In this document: in pieces, positions 8,965 through 17,967 of the stretch
Layout of the letters: every line of letters begins with the position of its first letter
Position numbering within the stretch: the stretch's first letter is position 1
Assembly (NCBI GenBank): GCA_937941095.1
Contig: CALDYJ010000004.1
Span: forward strand, 1 to 64,000
Direction of reading: 5' to 3'
Source: an uncultured Saprospiraceae bacterium
GTDB taxonomy: Bacteria; Bacteroidota; Bacteroidia; Chitinophagales; Saprospiraceae
DNA: 64,000 nucleotides
Position numbers and translations under genes: made by a program
The notes under the pieces: model-generated
Database searches by the model: none
Told to the model about the DNA's origin: nothing
The model's input: only the letters and a program-made list of their open reading frames with translations

Positions 8965-9450
8965 ATGACTAGTAAAAAGATAATATTAACAGGAAGCTTT
9001 GGTGTTGGGAAAACATCATTATTTAATCAATTTATTTTCAATAAATTTAGTGATAAGTACCTCACAACTATAGGGGTGAAAGTAAATAAAAAGTCTGTTT
9101 TTGTTGATGGCGAAGAAGTTAATTTGTTGGTGTGGGATATTGCTGGAGAGGTTTCTCAAGACAAAGTTCCAACTTCCTATTTTTTAGGAGCCAGCGGTAT
9201 AATATATGTTTTCGACCTTACAAGGCCTCTGACCTATAAGAATCTTGAAAAAGATATCGATTACCTCAAACAAATACTGCCAGGTGGGTTGATAAAAATT
9301 GTAGGAAATAAAAAAGATTTATTAGAAGAAGATGCAATTGCAAAAGTTGTCAATGATGTAACAATGCCTATTAGTATTTTAACCAGTGCTAAATCTGGAG
9401 AAAATGTTGAAGACTTATTCAACGATCTGGCAAAAAGCCTTATAAAATGA
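8965..9450 (+). CDS. Ras-like small GTPase (Rup/Rab-like)
   Basis: A 161-residue single-domain GTPase with all five G motifs: P-loop GSFGVGKTS (10-18), switch I Thr35 in TTIG, WDIAGE (57-62), NKKD (115-118) and TSAK (140-143). The residue equal to Ras Gln61 is Glu62, so intrinsic hydrolysis may be low and an activating partner needed. There is no C-terminal Cys motif for lipidation, as expected in bacteria. Prokaryotic Ras-superfamily proteins of this kind include MglA and the uncharacterised Rup group. It overlaps the next gene by 4 bp (ATGA), so the two are translationally coupled. Confidence 0.92.
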   Translation: MTSKKIILTGSFGVGKTSLFNQFIFNKFSDKYLTTIGVKVNKKSVFVDGEEVNLLVWDIAGEVSQDKVPTSYFLGASGIIYVFDLTRPLTYKNLEKDIDYLKQILPGGLIKIVGNKKDLLEEDAIAKVVNDVTMPISILTSAKSGENVEDLFNDLAKSLIK

Positions 9451-10538
9451 ATGCCTTCTATTCCATAGGAAAAAAAAGAGCCATTGAATTTTGCCAATCC
9501 ATTCTATTTGATGATAAAGGTAAGCTTGTAAATTCATGTGATACTATATTTAGCACAAAGCAGTTTTCTGCTAAACAACAAAAGGTTCAAGATTGGTTTA
9601 CGTTTTTAGAATCAGTAATGCCTATAATAACTACGCTCAAGGAAGGAGATCCAGAAATTTTATTTACTAAAGTTCAATCCCCAAGCGAAATATTACCTGG
9701 TTTTTATGATTTTTCTTTTACTAGAGTAATCTTAAAAGGTGAGTCATTTATCCTTTGGCTGGTTTATGATTATACTCAACTTTACAATGGGTTTTTACAA
9801 TATCAACAGGCCAAAAATGAGATTGAAATCCAAAGACAAATATTTGAAGCTAATCACAAAAAAATTTCAAAACCAAGTGATGTCTTCAAGCATAAAAATT
9901 ACTTCAAAGAAACATACAATGATCAGCTCATTAATAGCAATTATGTTTTTGTAGTCTTAAGAATAATCGGAATGTCTTTTCCTGTTCACGAGATAGTACA
10001 TGATTTTGGTTCTTATCAAGGGATCTCCAATCATTTAGAAGAAAACAAAAGTGCCCTTGCAGCATTAGAAAAAGAATTCTTCATTTTTCTTGGAGAAGAA
10101 AATGAAGCACTCGAAATTAACTTTTTGCCTACTAAACTTTTGTCCCAAGTTTTTCGCGAAATCAAAAAAAGTAAACCTCAACTAAATATATCGTTAATAA
10201 ATGCACAGCAAATCCAAGAGCCCCTCTTTGGGAAAGCAAATGTAATAGCCCAAGTGCTTTATTCCTTGCTTATTAATACAATGGGTGAACTTCACTTTAA
10301 TGTGCCTGAAATTAGTATGGATTTAGAATACGATGATGAACTAATGTTAATAACAACGGTTGGCCAAAAAATTAAAAACAATCACCGAATTGACGATTAT
10401 TTAATCATTTCAAAAAGATTGCATCTGCTGAAGTTGTTGATTAAGCGAAGCAGGGGAAAATTGGTCTGTAAATATGAGGCTGAAACTGAAATTTTGTCCA
10501 TAATTTTCAAAATCCCCATAAAAAAAGTGCATTCTTAA
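9447..10538 (+). CDS. PAS-like sensor protein with degenerate kinase-type ATPase domain
   Basis: A 363-residue protein starting in the GTPase stop (ATGA overlap). Residues 1-125 look like a PAS-type sensor domain (AIEFCQSILFDDKGKLVNS, FDFSFTRV-like strands, LWLVYDYTQLYNGFLQYQQA). A helical linker follows, and the last 170 residues resemble a histidine-kinase ATPase fold: KANVIAQVLYSLLINTMGE stands where an N-box would be. No clear G1/G2 glycine boxes and no phospho-accepting H box are visible, so it is probably not an active kinase. It may sense a signal and relay it to the GTPase. Family assignment is tentative. Confidence 0.75.
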   Translation: MNAFYSIGKKRAIEFCQSILFDDKGKLVNSCDTIFSTKQFSAKQQKVQDWFTFLESVMPIITTLKEGDPEILFTKVQSPSEILPGFYDFSFTRVILKGESFILWLVYDYTQLYNGFLQYQQAKNEIEIQRQIFEANHKKISKPSDVFKHKNYFKETYNDQLINSNYVFVVLRIIGMSFPVHEIVHDFGSYQGISNHLEENKSALAALEKEFFIFLGEENEALEINFLPTKLLSQVFREIKKSKPQLNISLINAQQIQEPLFGKANVIAQVLYSLLINTMGELHFNVPEISMDLEYDDELMLITTVGQKIKNNHRIDDYLIISKRLHLLKLLIKRSRGKLVCKYEAETEILSIIFKIPIKKVHS

Positions 10539-10655
10539 GACATTTAATGGATTGTGGAACTTTATTTGGTATACATTATAAAAAATTACTAAGCATTTAT
10601 GCTTATTTTTTTGTAAATTGGTATACTCACATATCGACCATAAAATTAATCCTTA

Positions 10656-11483
10656 ATGAATAGATTTCTTACCATATTCTTCTTCTTCGTAAGTCTTGGC
10701 TTTATTACAGCACAAGGGGTATATAATCCTAAGGAAGAGAATAATGGGAATCGTGGGATTATTTTCGATAAAGAGTTGGTAGGTGAACTACAGCTTCAGA
10801 CGAATGGCTTCTTTATAGGGGCAAACATCGGAAAGCTTAAAACTTATTATAAGACCTCTTTTATTCACCTTAGCTTTGGAGAGCTTAAGCATCCGAAAGA
10901 ACATAAAAATAGAGACGACATAAGAACCTCTGGTCTGCAGGAAAATGCAAGATCTTATGTATTTGGAAAGCAGAATAATCTTTTCGCTTTTAGAGCAGGA
11001 ATGGGCGTAAAAAGGTATCTGTCCGAAAAAGCAAGAAGAAAAGGCTTAGCTGTAGGTATTAGTTATGAAGCTGGACCAACCTTAGGTTTGCTAAAACCAT
11101 ATTATTTGGACGTTAGAAGATCTGAAATCAATAATCAGAATCCAGTTAGTCAAAAGTATAATGGCGAAAATGCAGAGACATTTTTGAACACAGATAGAAT
11201 ATTTGGTGCTTCATCAGTATTAAAAGGTCTAGGAGAAGTCAAAGTCAGACCAGGGATACACCTTAGAGGTGGCTTACATTTTGATTGGGGAGCTTTTGAT
11301 GAGCTTGCTAAAGCTATGGAGATTGGTATAATGGCAGATGTGTTTTTTGGAGACATCAACATCATGGTGGATGAGGCTGAGCTTATAAATCCAAGACCTG
11401 CCGTCATTCTTCCCGAGAATGTAAAGAATCAGCCATTTTTCATCAACTTCTATGTGAGCATCCAATTAGGAAAAAGAAGGTAA
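10656..11483 (+). CDS. Secreted, probable outer-membrane barrel protein
   Basis: A 275-residue protein with a clear signal peptide (MNRFLTIFFFFVSLGFITAQ, cleavage after the Ala-Gln). The mature part has repeated amphipathic strands rich in aromatic and glycine residues (NGFFIGANIGKLKTYY, FAFRAGMGVKRYL, GISYEAGPTLGLLKPYY, FFINFYVSIQLGKR at the C-terminus), as expected for a small outer-membrane beta-barrel. I do not recognise a named family; the function is unknown. It is followed 89 bp later by an OmpA-family gene on the same strand. Confidence 0.75.
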   Translation: MNRFLTIFFFFVSLGFITAQGVYNPKEENNGNRGIIFDKELVGELQLQTNGFFIGANIGKLKTYYKTSFIHLSFGELKHPKEHKNRDDIRTSGLQENARSYVFGKQNNLFAFRAGMGVKRYLSEKARRKGLAVGISYEAGPTLGLLKPYYLDVRRSEINNQNPVSQKYNGENAETFLNTDRIFGASSVLKGLGEVKVRPGIHLRGGLHFDWGAFDELAKAMEIGIMADVFFGDINIMVDEAELINPRPAVILPENVKNQPFFINFYVSIQLGKRR

Positions 11484-11532
11484 TCTCTTTAAATTAATAT
11501 TCCTATAACAATTTCTAAATCATACTTTTAGT

Positions 11533-11540
11533 TAAATTTG
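11533..11540 (+). promoter_or_regulatory. Candidate -7 box (TAnnTTTG) for the OmpA-family gene
   Basis: The sequence TAAATTTG matches the Bacteroidota -7 consensus exactly and lies 32 bp upstream of the ATG. No good -33 TTG is visible 17-23 bp upstream, so support is moderate. Confidence 0.3.
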
Positions 11541-11572
11541 CGTTTAAGCTGTATTACAATGCATTTAATAGT

Positions 11573-13021
11573 ATGAAATTTCTTTTTACCATCATTTTGT
11601 CATGCTTTCTTATTTCGGGAATTTTTGCCCAGGATAAGCCCATCAAATTGAGAAATCCTTCTTTTGAAGGCACGCCGCATGTAGGTACTTTAAACTTTGT
11701 AAATAGAATAGCAGGTTGGTTTGATTGTGGCTTGAGAAAGTTTCCAACAGAGTCTCCACCTGATTTACACATGGGAGGTGAAATTTCTCAATATTTTAAA
11801 GTTGATTCAAAAGCCCAGCATGGTAATACATACATTGGTATGGTTGTGAGGGACAATGACACATGGGAATCAGTTTCACAATCTTTATCTGCGCCCCTTG
11901 AGGCAGGACAATGTTATCAATTTAGTTTGTACTTATCTAAATCAGAAGAATATAGATCGCCTGCTCGGAATAGTGGCATTTTGATTGAAGAAGCAGTAAG
12001 TGAAGGAATAAAAGTAGATAGCATTGACCACATTACTCCTTGTGTATTGCGTGTATGGGGAGGGACAGGTCCGTGTCAAAGCAGCCAAACAGAACTGCTT
12101 GCCGAAACAAATGTAGTGACCCACGAAAGGTGGATACAATACGATTTTAAATTAGAACCTAAGCAAACACATTATTTTTTAACATTGGAAGCGTATGTTA
12201 AGACCCCTAGTCTTTTTCCTTATAATGGGCATATACTCTTAGACAATTTATCTGAGATTATCCCAATCCCTTGCGAAACTCCGGAACCTATTGTTGCATT
12301 TTCAAGACCTGCTCAAAAGAATTTAAAAACAGAAAAGAGTAATTACGCGCTTGAAGGAAGTATTGAAAATGTGTATTCAAAAAACGACGTAAGATTTTTA
12401 ATCAATGGGAAGGCAAATCAAAATTTCGAATACTCAAAAGAGGATGGTAAATTTTCTGCAAAGGTGAAATTGAAATTAGGAGAAAACAAGTTTGAACTAA
12501 TTGGAAAAAATGGGGAAGGAGAAGATACAGATGAAGTATACATCGTTTACAAAAAACCCGTCGTCATTAAAGAAGAACCTGCTGTCGATGTTGCTGTTAC
12601 TGATCCCGTTGTCATTAATCCTAAGCCCAAAACAGAAACAAAGCTATTAGGAATAGAACGGAAAGAATTGAAAAAAGAACTCACCTTAGAAATTAAAGAT
12701 TTAAGGTTTGAGTCTGATTCTGCTCGGGTCAGAGCTATGTATTATCCTATCTTAGATAAAATCTATGATTTCTTAATCTCTAATGCTGATGTAAAGATTG
12801 AAGTAGGAGGGCACACAAATGATAGGTGTTCAGATGGATTTTGTAATGAACTGTCCGAAAAAAGAGCGAAAGCTGTTGCTGACTATTTAATAAAGAGAGG
12901 CATTCCTGCTGGTCAAATCCAACACAAAGGTTATGGCAAGACGAAACCAGTTGCTAGAAATACTACTGAATTTGGACGGAAAAAAAATCAGCGGGTAGAA
13001 ATTAAAGTACTAGTAGATTAG
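11573..13021 (+). CDS. OmpA-family protein with N-terminal beta-sandwich domain
   Basis: A 482-residue secreted protein with a signal peptide ending near FAQ (residue 19). Residues 20-230 form a carbohydrate-binding-like beta sandwich (LRNPSFEGTPHVGTLNF, QCYQFSLYLSKSEEY, HILLDNLSEI), a type found in many Bacteroidota surface proteins. A middle domain (about 245-325) looks Ig-like, then comes a Pro/Val linker. The C-terminal 115 residues are an OmpA peptidoglycan-binding domain with LRFESDSARV, IEVGGHTND, LSEKRAKAVADYL and NQRVEIKV motifs. It probably links the outer membrane or an exported complex to the cell wall. It ends 13 bp from the convergent aroA. Confidence 0.9.
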   Translation: MKFLFTIILSCFLISGIFAQDKPIKLRNPSFEGTPHVGTLNFVNRIAGWFDCGLRKFPTESPPDLHMGGEISQYFKVDSKAQHGNTYIGMVVRDNDTWESVSQSLSAPLEAGQCYQFSLYLSKSEEYRSPARNSGILIEEAVSEGIKVDSIDHITPCVLRVWGGTGPCQSSQTELLAETNVVTHERWIQYDFKLEPKQTHYFLTLEAYVKTPSLFPYNGHILLDNLSEIIPIPCETPEPIVAFSRPAQKNLKTEKSNYALEGSIENVYSKNDVRFLINGKANQNFEYSKEDGKFSAKVKLKLGENKFELIGKNGEGEDTDEVYIVYKKPVVIKEEPAVDVAVTDPVVINPKPKTETKLLGIERKELKKELTLEIKDLRFESDSARVRAMYYPILDKIYDFLISNADVKIEVGGHTNDRCSDGFCNELSEKRAKAVADYLIKRGIPAGQIQHKGYGKTKPVARNTTEFGRKKNQRVEIKVLVD

Positions 13022-13034
13022 CATTAAAAGTCTA

Positions 13035-14258
13035 CTATCTTTTTAGAGAGAAATCTAAACTTTCTAAATCTTTCCAAAAATTCGGATAAGATTTTACAAC
13101 CACTTCTGGATCTTCAATGCTAATTCCTGAACCTAAGGCAAGTGGTGCAAAAGCCATGGCCATCCTATGATCTTCATACGTTGAAACCTCTTGACCATTT
13201 ACCAATGCTTTTCCCATTTGGTGGATGGAATCCTCATTTGTTTTAAGCGCTACCTTGAACTTAGCAAGTTCTTTTTTTAAAGCCTCTATTCGATCTGTTT
13301 CTTTTATTTTAAGCGTGCTTAGTCCCTCTAATTGCGCATAAACGCCTCTACCCGCACAAAGTACACTTAAGGTTTGCGCCAGATCGGGACAATGTTCAAA
13401 ATTATAGGTAAACTCTTTTATGTTACTGTCCTTATCCTTGGTCAAAAGAATTGAATGATCATCAAAAGTAGTTTGTACTCCAAATGTTTTCATGATTTCT
13501 TTTATGCATGAATCTCCTTGAGTACTCTCCTTTTTTAAACCATTGAGTTTGATGGTTGCTTTTTCTGCTAATGCTGCAATGCTGTAAAAGTAGGAAGCAG
13601 CTGACCAATCCGCCTCAACGTAGTGATCATGACCAACATAATTTTGTGCTTTAATTTGAATCTTATTTCCTTCAAATGAATAATCTATCCCACAGGATTT
13701 CATTATTTCTAAGGTCATTAAAAGATAAGGTCTCGATACAATTTTACCAATCAGGTTTAACTTTAATCCATTTGAAAGAGTAGGTGCTATCAATAATATT
13801 GCTGAAATAAATTGACTGCTGATGTTGGCAGGTATTTCTAATTCAAAAGTATCACTTGCCTTTCTTTCGGCTATTTCGATTGGTGGGAAACCCTCTTTGT
13901 CTAAATAATTTATTTTTGCACCTAAAGAACGCAAAGCATCCACAAGCACACCAATCGGTCTTTTTTTCATCCTTTCAGTTCCAGTCAAGACTTGGATGCC
14001 AGGTTGAAAAGCTAAAAATGCAGTTAAAAAACGAAAGGTGGTTCCTGCAGCACCTGCATCCAACACTTTTTGGTTTTTATATTTAGCTAGAAGCTCTTTG
14101 AGCGTAAGAGTATCTCTTGCGTTTGAGAGATTGGCTATGGTAAATGAATCTTTACATAGGGCTTGAATTATTAGCAATCGATTGCTAATACTTTTTGATG
14201 CATTCAGGGTTATTTCTCCTTTTACATTTCTATCCTTCTTAGATAGCTTTAAGATCAT
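13035..14258 (-). CDS. aroA: 3-phosphoshikimate 1-carboxyvinyltransferase (EPSP synthase)
   Basis: It catalyses the PEP-dependent sixth step of the shikimate pathway. At 407 residues it is slightly shorter than the E. coli enzyme. Visible signatures: SKSISNRLLIIQAL near the N-terminus (shikimate-phosphate site), DAGAAGTTFRFLTAF (equivalent of the NAGTxxR motif), LSTLKIKETDRIEAL (the KETDR block) and YEDHRMAMAFAPLAL near the C-terminus. The NAGT loop is the divergent form common in Bacteroidota. It overlaps the osmC stop by 4 bp, so it is the last gene of the ABC/osmC/aroA operon. Confidence 0.93.
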   Translation of the reverse strand: MILKLSKKDRNVKGEITLNASKSISNRLLIIQALCKDSFTIANLSNARDTLTLKELLAKYKNQKVLDAGAAGTTFRFLTAFLAFQPGIQVLTGTERMKKRPIGVLVDALRSLGAKINYLDKEGFPPIEIAERKASDTFELEIPANISSQFISAILLIAPTLSNGLKLNLIGKIVSRPYLLMTLEIMKSCGIDYSFEGNKIQIKAQNYVGHDHYVEADWSAASYFYSIAALAEKATIKLNGLKKESTQGDSCIKEIMKTFGVQTTFDDHSILLTKDKDSNIKEFTYNFEHCPDLAQTLSVLCAGRGVYAQLEGLSTLKIKETDRIEALKKELAKFKVALKTNEDSIHQMGKALVNGQEVSTYEDHRMAMAFAPLALGSGISIEDPEVVVKSYPNFWKDLESLDFSLKR

Positions 14259-14668
14259 GTAGGCCAGATTATTTGAATGTCTTCTTCGAGATTCTCACTC
14301 AAACTTTTGCCTACAGGACAAGCATGTGCTGCCCGCTCTAAGATTTTCTTTTCTTTGTCAGAATATGGTTTTGATGGCATGGTGATTTTAACTTCAATCT
14401 TCGCAATTCTTCTTGGTTCAGAAGCCATTATCTTTTTAACTTCTGCTTTTGCCCCTTCCATATCGATGTTACTGTCTAATGCCTTTATTCCCATGATGGT
14501 CAGCATGCAAGAACCTAATGCAGTTGCCACCATGTCTGTAGGAGAAAAAGATTCCCCCTTACCTCGATTATCAGTGGGAGCATCAGTGTAGATGATGGTG
14601 CCACTTTTTAAGTGTGTTGCTTCAGTTCTTAATTGGCCTTTGTATATTGAATTTGCAGTGTATGACAT
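14255..14668 (-). CDS. OsmC-family peroxiredoxin-like protein
   Basis: A 137-residue protein of the OsmC/YhfA group. It carries the two conserved Cys regions: TDMVATALGSCMLTIMG and RAAHACPVGKSLSENL. Proteins of this fold use the Cys pair to reduce organic hydroperoxides. It starts one base after the stop of the ABC ATPase gene and overlaps aroA by 4 bp. The combination with aroA looks like a genomic neighbourhood without an obvious pathway link. Confidence 0.9.
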   Translation of the reverse strand: MSYTANSIYKGQLRTEATHLKSGTIIYTDAPTDNRGKGESFSPTDMVATALGSCMLTIMGIKALDSNIDMEGAKAEVKKIMASEPRRIAKIEVKITMPSKPYSDKEKKILERAAHACPVGKSLSENLEEDIQIIWPT

Positions 14669-14669
14669 A

Positions 14670-15575
14670 TTAATTATTATTTGCCTCGACTCTTTTTATA
14701 AATATTTCATTTAGGGTAGGGAGGATTTCATTGTATGATTGGATGTGTGTACCAGCAGAGATCAATTTATTTAATAAATAGTTTGAACCTTTAGCATCTT
14801 CCAATCTAGCAATTATGTAATCATCATTTCTTTCTATGATGTCATATTCTTCTAATACATTTACTGGGATGCCTCCTTGGTATTCAATCTTAAAAAGATG
14901 CTCTTTAAAATCTTTTTTAATGTCGTCGACTTTTCCTTGCAGAACATTCTGACCATTATTAATCAAAACGATGTGTTCACATATTTCTTCGACCTGTTCC
15001 ATTCTATGCGTAGAAAAAATTATACTTGTTCCCGAATCACGAATGTTATCAATTTCATTTTTAATCAAATTGGTATTTATGGGATCTAAGCCTGAAAAAG
15101 GTTCATCCAAAATAAGGAGGCTTGGCTTATGCATCACAGTTGCAATGAACTGGATTTTTTGTTGCATTCCTTTAGACAGCTCTTCTATTTTTTTATTCCA
15201 CCAATCTTTGATTTCAAATTTTTCTAACCAGTGATCAATGGCTTCTTTTGCATCGTTTTTGGAAAGCCCTTTAAGCCTGGCTAGATAGATAAGCTGTTCT
15301 CCAACTTTCATCTTTTTATACAAGCCTCTTTCTTCAGGCATGTATCCAATTGTTGAAGGATGCGAATGATCCAACGCTTTTCCGTTTAAAAAAACGGTGC
15401 CCTTATCCGCTTTTGTGATAGTGGTAACAATTCTTATCAAAGAGGTTTTACCAGCTCCATTAGGCCCTAGAAGCCCAAATATGCTTCCCTTTGGAACATC
15501 AAAAGAAACATCGTTGACAGCGAGGTGATTCTCATAACTTTTCGACACATTTTTTAAAGAAAGAACTGGCTCCAT
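14670..15575 (-). CDS. ABC transporter ATP-binding protein, NatA-like with DUF4162 tail
   Basis: A 301-residue ATPase. The Walker A is GLLGPNGAGKTSLIR (about residues 35-45), the signature is LSKGMQQKIQF, and the Walker B is LLILDEPFSGLDP, followed by the H-loop FSTHRMEQVEE. The last 85 residues match the DUF4162 domain found in ABC-2/NatA-type exporters. Such genes are usually followed by one or two membrane permease genes; here the next gene is osmC, so the partner permease must be encoded elsewhere. It is the first gene of a three-gene minus-strand operon. Confidence 0.9.
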   Translation of the reverse strand: MEPVLSLKNVSKSYENHLAVNDVSFDVPKGSIFGLLGPNGAGKTSLIRIVTTITKADKGTVFLNGKALDHSHPSTIGYMPEERGLYKKMKVGEQLIYLARLKGLSKNDAKEAIDHWLEKFEIKDWWNKKIEELSKGMQQKIQFIATVMHKPSLLILDEPFSGLDPINTNLIKNEIDNIRDSGTSIIFSTHRMEQVEEICEHIVLINNGQNVLQGKVDDIKKDFKEHLFKIEYQGGIPVNVLEEYDIIERNDDYIIARLEDAKGSNYLLNKLISAGTHIQSYNEILPTLNEIFIKRVEANNN

Positions 15576-15618
15576 TTGCTTTTAAGTATTTGAAAGCAAG
15601 ATAAGGAATAGAAAGTGG

Positions 15619-16881
15619 CTAATCTAAGTTTAACTCGAAAAAGAAAATATCGTCCGTTCCACGACGGGCTGTGCAAAAGGCACCTTTTCCTGATTTTGAG
15701 ATAAAAAAGGAAAAATCATCGTGCTGACTGTTGAATGGTCTACCCATGTTTAAAGGTTTTGTCCAATTTCCATCTTCGTCTTTTGTAGAGTAGAATATGT
15801 CATAGCCTCCTAAACCGCTATGCCCTTTTGAACAAAAATAAAGGTTTCCCTTGGCATCAATAAAAGGATAACCTTCATTAGCACCAGTATTGATCACCTC
15901 CCCAAGGTTTTTACTTCTTGTCCAAGTACCATCGCTTTTACGTGTACTCATAAAGATGTCTGTACCTCCTTGACCAGGTCTATCAGCAACATAATAAATG
16001 GTTTTTCCATCGGGAGAAATGGCTGGATGCATGTAATTAAATTCTCTATTGCAGAAAGGTAATTTTTGTTCTTTTACAAATTTGCCGTTTTTCATTTTTG
16101 AAGCATAGAGTTGCATATTGTAAAAGTCAGTTCTGTCCTTAGCGTTATCGTTTTTTGTGTAAAAGATTTCTTGATTCACAAAATCAACATGTGCATTTGA
16201 AGTATTCTTACTAAAAGCATTTAAGCTAGAGTGGTATAGGTCGGGGTCCGAATAAGTTTGACCAGACTTGCTGGCAGACCATATTTGGTAAAAACCTCTG
16301 CCAGTCCATCCTGATCGGGTTTTAGCATTTAGATTTTTTGCAGGCTTATCGGAAGAGTAAATGAGTTTCCCTTTCATTAGAAAAGGGGAGTTTTCATCGT
16401 ATGTTGTGGTGTTGTGTTCGAAAGGACTTATTTCAACACTTTCATAAGGATTTTTCAAAAACTTATTATTATTAATCATGGTTCTGAGCCTAGAAGCTTC
16501 TTCTAACCACTGCTCATTTGGTTTGAACTGCAGCATGTATTTTTCAGCTTGTTCGTACTTGCTGGCATAGACAAGCAATTCGACATAAGTCAGGTAAATT
16601 TGAGGACGCACATCGTCTAATGTCATCAGCAACTCATAGTACTTAAGAGCCTTTTTGTTTTTGTTCATCTTACGATAACAATCCCCTAATTTTTTTATGA
16701 CACTTTTATTTTGATCTTCTTGTAATGCTTCTGTATAGAGGGGAATTGCATCTGCATATCTTTTTGCTTTATAGAATACATCAGCTTTTTTGATTTTTTG
16801 ACTTTGGGCGTCTACGGAGGAAATAAAACAAAGTAAAAAGGTGAATATGGTTAAAATGGTATGTTTTTGTAAGTAATTCAA
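15619..16881 (-). CDS. Secreted TPR/PD40-propeller protein
   Basis: A 420-residue exported protein with a signal peptide ending near VDAQ (residue 26). Residues 28-130 form TPR-like helices (ADVFYKAKRYADAIPLYTEAL, KLGDCYRKMNKNKKALKYYE). Residues 160-415 hold PD40 (WD40-like) beta-propeller repeats such as HPAISPDGKTIYYVADRPGQ, GYPFIDAKGNLYFCSKG and DDFSFFISKSGKGAF. The layout matches PorE-type envelope proteins of Bacteroidota, but the C-terminal OmpA domain they usually have is missing. The Cys-free N-terminus indicates a periplasmic form rather than a lipoprotein. Confidence 0.87.
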   Translation of the reverse strand: MNYLQKHTILTIFTFLLCFISSVDAQSQKIKKADVFYKAKRYADAIPLYTEALQEDQNKSVIKKLGDCYRKMNKNKKALKYYELLMTLDDVRPQIYLTYVELLVYASKYEQAEKYMLQFKPNEQWLEEASRLRTMINNNKFLKNPYESVEISPFEHNTTTYDENSPFLMKGKLIYSSDKPAKNLNAKTRSGWTGRGFYQIWSASKSGQTYSDPDLYHSSLNAFSKNTSNAHVDFVNQEIFYTKNDNAKDRTDFYNMQLYASKMKNGKFVKEQKLPFCNREFNYMHPAISPDGKTIYYVADRPGQGGTDIFMSTRKSDGTWTRSKNLGEVINTGANEGYPFIDAKGNLYFCSKGHSGLGGYDIFYSTKDEDGNWTKPLNMGRPFNSQHDDFSFFISKSGKGAFCTARRGTDDIFFFELNLD

Positions 16882-17012
16882 TGATTTGATGTGTTTAAGT
16901 GTACATTTTATACTTTTATTAACTTCAAAAACTGTGCAAAAGACTTGAAAAAACCGTTAATTGAAGGTATAAAAGGCCCAATTATAATTATTCTATTAGA
17001 AAACCCTGTTAC

Positions 17013-17675
17013 ATGAAGTATTTAACGCTTTTTATTGCATTTATTGCCTGTTCGAATTTAGCTTATGCCCAATTAGAAGAATCTTCTAAAGCTATGAGCA
17101 CTGGTGTGAATAATGCCATAATTCTCGACATTCCGAATTCTGAAACTAAAGTAGTTGAAAAAGTTTGGAAATCGTTTAGCAAAGATTTTAACACCAAAAC
17201 AAGAAAAGATAAAAAGACAGATGAATGGCAAAGTGCCAGTCCATTTTTGAGTGGTTTTTCTTCCAATGTTGACAACCTATACGTTAGGATAGAAGATTCA
17301 GGAGAAAATACTAAGCTAATTTCTTGGTATGAGATCGAAGGAGATTATTTGAACTCTGAGTCTTATCCAGAAGATTTTGATGCTGCACAAGTACTTTTGA
17401 TGGGCTTTGCGCTCGAAGTTGCTAAGACGTATACCATGATGGAGTTGGAAGAGGAAGAAAAGGAATTGAAAAAGATTGAAAGTAGCCTCAAAAAATTAAA
17501 AAGAGAAAAGGAAACCTACGAGAAAAATATTGCGGACTACGAAAATAAAATCATAGAAACGGAGAAAAAGATTGAAGAAAATGTTTTTGAACAAGAAAAA
17601 TCAAAGTTAGACATAGAATCACAGCTAGAAGTGATTGAGCAAGTAAAGCAAAAGTTGTCTGAATTAGATAATTGA
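17013..17675 (+). CDS. Secreted protein with C-terminal coiled coil
   Basis: A 220-residue protein with a signal peptide (cleavage near YAQ, residue 20). Residues 35-145 form a compact alpha/beta region (VVEKVWKSFSKDFN, LYVRIEDSGENTKLISWYEIEGDYL), and residues 145-220 are a long, acidic and basic coiled coil (EEEEKELKKIESSLKKLKRE). I do not recognise the family. It stands alone, divergent from the TPR/PD40 gene with 131 bp between them, which contains both promoters. Confidence 0.78.
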   Translation: MKYLTLFIAFIACSNLAYAQLEESSKAMSTGVNNAIILDIPNSETKVVEKVWKSFSKDFNTKTRKDKKTDEWQSASPFLSGFSSNVDNLYVRIEDSGENTKLISWYEIEGDYLNSESYPEDFDAAQVLLMGFALEVAKTYTMMELEEEEKELKKIESSLKKLKREKETYEKNIADYENKIIETEKKIEENVFEQEKSKLDIESQLEVIEQVKQKLSELDN

Positions 17676-17967
17676 TTAGAATCTGAATTTTAGCTGTTAA
17701 ATGAATTTTACTTTTAAGTATAAATAATTTTCACCATATTTGTCTTAAGGGTATGTGCCAAAGGCTCTGATATACAATAAGAAGATAAAGCCATTCTCAT
17801 TGCTCTTTCTTTTAAAGAGATTTCAGGTAGAATAAACAAAAGAATAGGAACTCTTACTTGCATGAAGTAAGCTCTGAATTCCATTTTGGATGATGAAAAT
17901 TCGATGATGGATTAGAAACGATGAATTCGTACTAGAAATTCTTTATTCATAACCGATAATTTAAATT
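17676..17967. other. Intergenic region upstream of the S8 protease locus
   Basis: A 292-bp AT-rich region without a supported gene. It holds a possible -7 box (CATATTTG, about 17737-17744) and a short hairpin with arms CTTACTT and AAGTAAG near 17857-17875. I see no RNA gene in it. Confidence 0.4.
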
